Shown here: positions 59,685 through 64,000 of the stretch, in pieces
Numbering within the stretch: position 1 is the stretch's first letter
How the letters are laid out: the number at the start of each line of letters is the position of its first letter
DNA from: Phorcus lineatus
Lineage: Eukaryota > Mollusca > Gastropoda > Trochida > Trochidae
DNA: 64,000 nucleotides
Assembly (NCBI GenBank): GCA_921293015.1
Contig: OV121088.1
Span: forward strand, 32,091,645 to 32,155,644
Direction of reading: 5' to 3'
Notes under the pieces: generated by a model
Seen by the model: only the letters and a program-made list of their open reading frames with translations
Told to the model about the DNA's origin: nothing
Database searches by the model: none
Position numbers and translations under genes: made by a program

Positions 59685-60346
59685 ATTGTAGGTGACTCTA
59701 TGACTTGCAAATAGATATTATTAGTTTTTGAAGAAAGGTTATTAACTTCAAAAGGCTAAAACCGTCGACTACATGTGCTTCCCAGTCACTTACTTTCAGT
59801 AAGCAATGTCTCTATAGGATCCACCCCCATTAACTATTCATCTGGACAAAAAAACATAAAGCAACAAGTGTTTTTAAAGTAACTATTACGATGAAAATAA
59901 TGACATTTGACTGACAAGGATTTCACTTTAATTGTAGTTTAGGTTTTTCAGGTTAAGGCCTGTCAACGATCCCTTTTGTAATTACCGATATTGTTATTTT
60001 AAAAAACAGTCATGGTTAGCATGGTTTTAGTCTTGTTGGGAAAAATTTAGCATTTGTCTCTGTCGGTCATTAAGATAAATATAAGAAATTTTAAACAAAT
60101 ATAAAAAGACAAACTGGAAGCAGTTTTAAATGGAATTGTCAACTCCGTGCGGCTTTTCATTAGTTCTAGTGAATCCATATTGATTTAATACATACAATGG
60201 AAACAACCCATTTAAATGTCTAGGTTTTACAGCTTGTTGTTTACACCTAGTATTAAAAGAACTATTATTATGACAGAAAGAAAGCATGTGCGTTTGATGA
60301 TGAGTATTGCTTTTTCATTCATTCTTTTTTTTGTTTTTGATTGTAG

Positions 60347-60478
60347 CAATTTAAGAAAGATCGCTTTCCAGCCGCTGAAGAGAGTGCAAAATGCACTAAG
60401 CTGTCCCCAAGAGAAGCTGAGGAGTTTGAAAGTTTCGACTTTACCTCATGCTGCTTCTGTAACTTGACTTACAAGGAA
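60347..60478 (+). CDS. Candidate exon, reading frame uncertain
   Basis: After TTTTTTGTTTTTGATTGTAG, a good acceptor. In phase 0 it reads QFKKDRFPAAEESAKCTKLS then PREAEEFESFDFTSCCFCNL, very protein-like. In phase 2 it reads NLRKIAFQPLKRVQNALSCP and stops at 60465. Only the second fits the donor at 58792 directly; a small missing exon could restore the first. No donor is obvious. Its distal part runs into the direct repeat at 60514. Confidence 0.3.
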
Positions 60479-60513
60479 TTGGTTTGTAATGTGTTCATAT
60501 TACCTTGTGTGTA

Positions 60514-60585
60514 CAGCTGCATACCAAAAGGTTGTTCACATACCTGCATATCCTTGTGCAAATATCATGTAATTTGGCATAGCTT
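60514..60585 (+). repeat. Direct repeat, partner of 56895-56965
   Basis: See the partner entry; about 64 bp aligned with roughly 85 percent identity by eye. Confidence 0.6.
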
Positions 60586-60849
60586 TGAGGCATTGTAGCA
60601 TTGCGAAAAAGAAACGAATAATTTTGAATTTTCAATAGAGAAGAGAAAATCCATCGCACCTTAACACAATCGTTTGCAATCGTATGTAGTTAAGCGTAAT
60701 AGTTTTTGGCAGGTCACTGAAGTGACCATTGGTCCAAATTTCGAAAACAGTTATTTTTAACAGTTAATCTTTTATGGGTGATCAACAAATGTAGACACGT
60801 CATGTTTGTTCGTTTGCATTGAGGCAATATGATTTTGCTGAGTTTTTTC

Positions 60850-60955
60850 TCAGAGTCGAAATGGAACATTTTTAATCGAAATTAAAGGAAATCGGAAATT
60901 CGAAAATGTGACCCCTGCTGTCTTTTTGATTATGCCAAAAGTCGAATGTTGATGA
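60850..60955 (-). repeat. Diverged inverted repeat, partner of 57075-57165
   Basis: Contains GGAAATCGGAAATTCGAAAA then TGTGACCCCTGCTGTC, the reverse complement of the left partner. Confidence 0.45.
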
Positions 60956-61609
60956 AAAGATTAAAGCTTGTCGTTTATGTGTTAAATATGTGAGATGTCT
61001 TGAATTTATTCAAATCAAATACCTTATCGTGGTGTGGTGGTTTGCGTTTTTAAATGCTTCTGGTAAGGGAACCTAAGCTGTACAGGTCAACGGTTAGAAG
61101 CCAGACCAAACTTCGTCGTTCAAAATCATGCTGTCTTTCTCTCACTATATATTTCAGTTATTCAACACGTGGATGAGCCAAGTGGTGGCCTTATTATGTG
61201 AACTCTGAACATAGATAAGATAGAAATAGTTAAATTGGTCTTACTGAAACTTTATATTTGCATTACCCACCCAGTCAAAGTTTGATAATTAATTTTAATT
61301 CTCAATGGACAAGCCATGAGTGGTACTCTTAACAGCTCCAGATATGTTCTTGAACGAGGCGATGTAAAGCTCACATACGTCCAATTCAAGTTTGACAATA
61401 AAATCACAGCATCAGTGATTTAAAAGCATGTTTAGTATCGGTGTTTTACAACTGAATTATTGTTCAAAACACGTTGAACTCTTCATCACTCCGCCACTCG
61501 CTTGTATAGTAAATCGTACATCCATGAGGAATACACTCATAGAAACTTATCAAGTAATTAAAATAAATGCTTCGGAAAACAAAGTATGATATTTAGGTGG
61601 TACGGGTTA

Positions 61610-61890
61610 GAATTTCTTATTTTTCGGATTAATTATTGTTATATTCAATAGGTTGCCATTGACATTGAAAAAAAACCTTTTATTTTATTCCCTTGTGATG
61701 TCATGTCATTAATAATTTTATATTATGTAATGTACCAATCTTTGCCTTAACATTTTCAACTATTTCGGAAACGACTGTGCATACTTACTTCCAGAAAGAA
61801 ATTCTGTACTTGATAATCTTGAAATAACGGTTTATCAGATTAAGGTTTAATAATTGCTTTTAGAAGATACTCTTCATTATAATCTATAAA
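61610..61890. repeat. Diverged duplicate of 52170-52520
   Basis: Partner of the earlier entry, in the same orientation. The sequences to the right of the two copies (52.7 and 62.3 kb) are not recognisably related. Confidence 0.5.
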
Positions 61891-62559
61891 CAGAAATTCT
61901 GAATCCTCGGTATATTTGTAGAGAATATTAAGAATGTTAACCCTTGATTAGCGAAGATGGCTTTTCGGATGAATCTACGAAACGTTATAACAACACAATT
62001 ATTTTGACTTGATAACAGGGGTAATGTATTGGTTTACTTGTGTAAGGAGGGAGAATGGGTACAGAAAAAAATAATATTTACCACAATGTGATCTTTAATT
62101 TACAACATACAACACGAAATATATTTAATTAACTGAATTGTTTTCATCTGTTGCAATAGTACTGAGATAAATGTTTTCCTATATTTGTGTCCTTGATTCA
62201 GTAACTTAAATTGATTAATCATTAGTTTAATTATATTCGTGTTGTCCTTCACCAACCAGTAACAAGGAAAGTGAAACTCGACAGTATATAGGATCTGTAT
62301 ATTGTACCTGCAATTCTTTTCTTCGATATACAATTTATGCATGTATGCCTTCCATTAATGATCCAGTAACACATTTAGCGGAATTATCTAGTTCAGAAAT
62401 GACAACTTTCAAACAAGGCAAAAGAGATTTTACATACCCCCTCCGAAAGTTTTGTCACAGCTTATTCTTTGGTAAATCATTAACGAAATTATATTCCAAA
62501 TTCTGTAAATTTCTCTCCAAATTATTTATTCAAGGACGGATAACTCTAATCGTGACCGA

Positions 62560-62830
62560 TAACTCTAGATTCCGCAAGTCAGGAATAGAGACTCGTGCAG
62601 ACTACTGCTGCAGGAGAGATAAGCTTGGGCCACGGCCGGGGACAGACTCAACACCATGTAGTTTTTAAAGATCACCATTCGAGTCGGGCTGGCTCAACTT
62701 GGTGACACGACAGGGTTCGGGCGTGTACACCGACTTGTGTATGTACCTCCCGCTCGACTTCATGTTGTACACCATGCATCAATAAAGATAGTGGTCGACC
62801 ATCACCAGTCCTATAAGTCGTCATTTCAAC
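62560..62830 (+). other. GC-rich island with poly(A)-like signal, unknown
   Basis: GC content is well above the flanks. The frame ending at 62668 has YCCRRDKLGPRPGTDSTPCS, and AATAAA lies near 62781. Possibilities are a terminal exon plus 3' UTR, or a solo LTR remnant. I cannot decide between them. Confidence 0.2.
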
Positions 62831-63244
62831 CTCACTCACGTTGCCTTAATCGTCCCTCGTCGACGTAGTTTCTTTGAGATCAAAGTTTGATTGCTTGAAA
62901 AGAACTCTAAAACTCACAATGCTTATATCACCATATCAGTTAGTGAGGATATCGATCAAAAGAAGAAGGTGATGTTACATATTTGAACAGCTAAAGGTAA
63001 CACAGGTAAAGCCAACATATAATTGAACTTGCAGTTGTGCTGTTTCAAGAACATAAATTCAGAAAATATTGTATCATGTAGTTTTAACCAATAAAAGGAA
63101 TTAACATCAACATCTCATAGGTAACATTCACACGAAATTTGTGGTTTCCAAGTCTATTTAGTGTCGATTATTGCTCAGTAAAATAAACAAAGTCTTACAA
63201 TTTGCCTGGATTTATCATTTTTTTCAAAATGTATTAACAAGTTT

Positions 63245-63480
63245 CAACGTCACCAGTTTTCAAGAAATGCTCCGCAAAAGAAACAGAATCGTGAATTTGG
63301 TTATTGTTCAAAATGTAAAGGCCCAAGAAGCACACAAATACCCTTAGGGTTGATTCATACCTAATTAGGTTTTCCAAATCATATAGTTTTCGAGTAATGC
63401 TCCGGAAATTTTAGTGGAATCATGCACGCACGGACACGCGGGGCGCTGCACTATATACCCCCAACTGCGGCGTAGTTTGG
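63245..63480. repeat. Dispersed repeat with two internal related segments
   Basis: AGTTTTCAAGAAATGCTCCG ... GAATCGTG and AGTTTTCGAGTAATGCTCCG ... GAATCATG are related copies about 135 bp apart, followed by CGCGGGGCGCTGCACTATAT. I suspect an interspersed repeat but cannot name it. Confidence 0.4.
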
Positions 63481-63922
63481 CCATAAATTTGTTTCAAAAA
63501 TTCCCAAGAAGAATGTCGGCCTCTAGGTTTTAACGATAGGTAAAATAGACTAGAAAAATGTCCCCCAATCCAGCCTATTCATTTCACCCTGAGTAGTCAC
63601 TTCTGCAATAGGTTCAAATTCTTTCCATGGAAACAGAAGAAGACTATACGAGACGTTGCGGGACGCCGCAAGAGCAAGCCCGCGCCGAAACTGAGGTTTC
63701 CGTCTTCCCCACAGCCACATTAAAATTTTAATTTTTCTACATATAGACCTCTCCACGTCGAAATTCATGGGCACAGCCATTTTGAGGCAGCCATTAAGCG
63801 GCCATGCAACGTTAACTGGTCTCTGTTATCTGGCACGTTGCGGGAATCGCGCATGACATTGACAACACTTATAGACGGTGCCAAGTCAACGCTTACACGG
63901 GATTAAGATAACATCAACTTAC

Positions 63923-64000
63923 TTGTCGATTGTCTGGCTTATACCCGTCGACCTGTCGAGCGCTGGTGTCCCTACCAGGAGCGTGTTAGCTCCAGCTGGC
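63923..64000 (-). CDS. Weak candidate exon at the window edge
   Basis: On the minus strand a consensus donor (GACAA|GTAAGTT) at 63922 follows an open frame PAGANTLLVGTPALDRSTGI SQTID. The exon would extend beyond the window. CpG-rich surroundings (63.6-64.0 kb) hint at a nearby gene start. A minus-strand frame of 76 codons at 63780-63550 is also open but unrecognised. Confidence 0.25.

Overview
The window is AT-rich DNA from an intron-bearing animal nucleus. Coding signal is sparse and split into short exons with GT/AG borders. The recognisable proteins (myosin regulatory light chain, a p24/TMED cargo receptor, a HOPX-type homeodomain protein) and the repeats (tRNA-headed SINEs, TTAA-ended MITEs, hairpin elements, a LINE 3' end) suit a lophotrochozoan, most likely a bivalve mollusc. 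That assignment is an inference from protein resemblance and repeat style; no species is claimed.

Layout: (1) 718-825 (+) is the last coding exon of a myosin regulatory light chain gene whose other exons lie to the left; its 3' UTR runs to a poly(A) signal at 1750. (2) 1.8-7.1 kb is intergenic, with a foldback/tandem element, a 139-bp hairpin and a tRNA-like SINE head. (3) 7158-12699 (-) is a complete TMED4/9-like gene, 215 aa. It has two alternative versions of exon 2, each exactly 116 nt, with intact splice sites and the same phases. They look like a mutually exclusive exon pair in the GOLD domain. (4) 12.7-18.1 kb is intergenic, with one good SINE. (5) 18437-49069 (+) is a HOPX-like gene: two coding exons of 189 and 78 nt separated by a 30.4-kb intron. 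The intron is filled with MITEs, a LINE 3' end, minisatellites, a 0.5-kb ACT microsatellite and a cluster of TGACATCA motifs. (6) 49.5-64 kb has no gene I can name firmly. It does hold exon-like islands: an Ig-like/tail pair on the minus strand, an eight-cysteine terminal exon, a phase-compatible chain resembling the start of an LRAT/NlpC-P60 domain, and a 41-bp minisatellite whose unit looks like a 3' splice site.

A 477-bp TTAA-bounded MITE family occurs five times (three full length, two shortened). Two copies end 25-27 bp upstream of an exon. The most interesting items are the duplicated TMED exon, the invertebrate HOPX with its very long intron and altered residue 51, the MITE/splice-acceptor association, and the possible LRAT-like locus. 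Most other short open frames look like chance.
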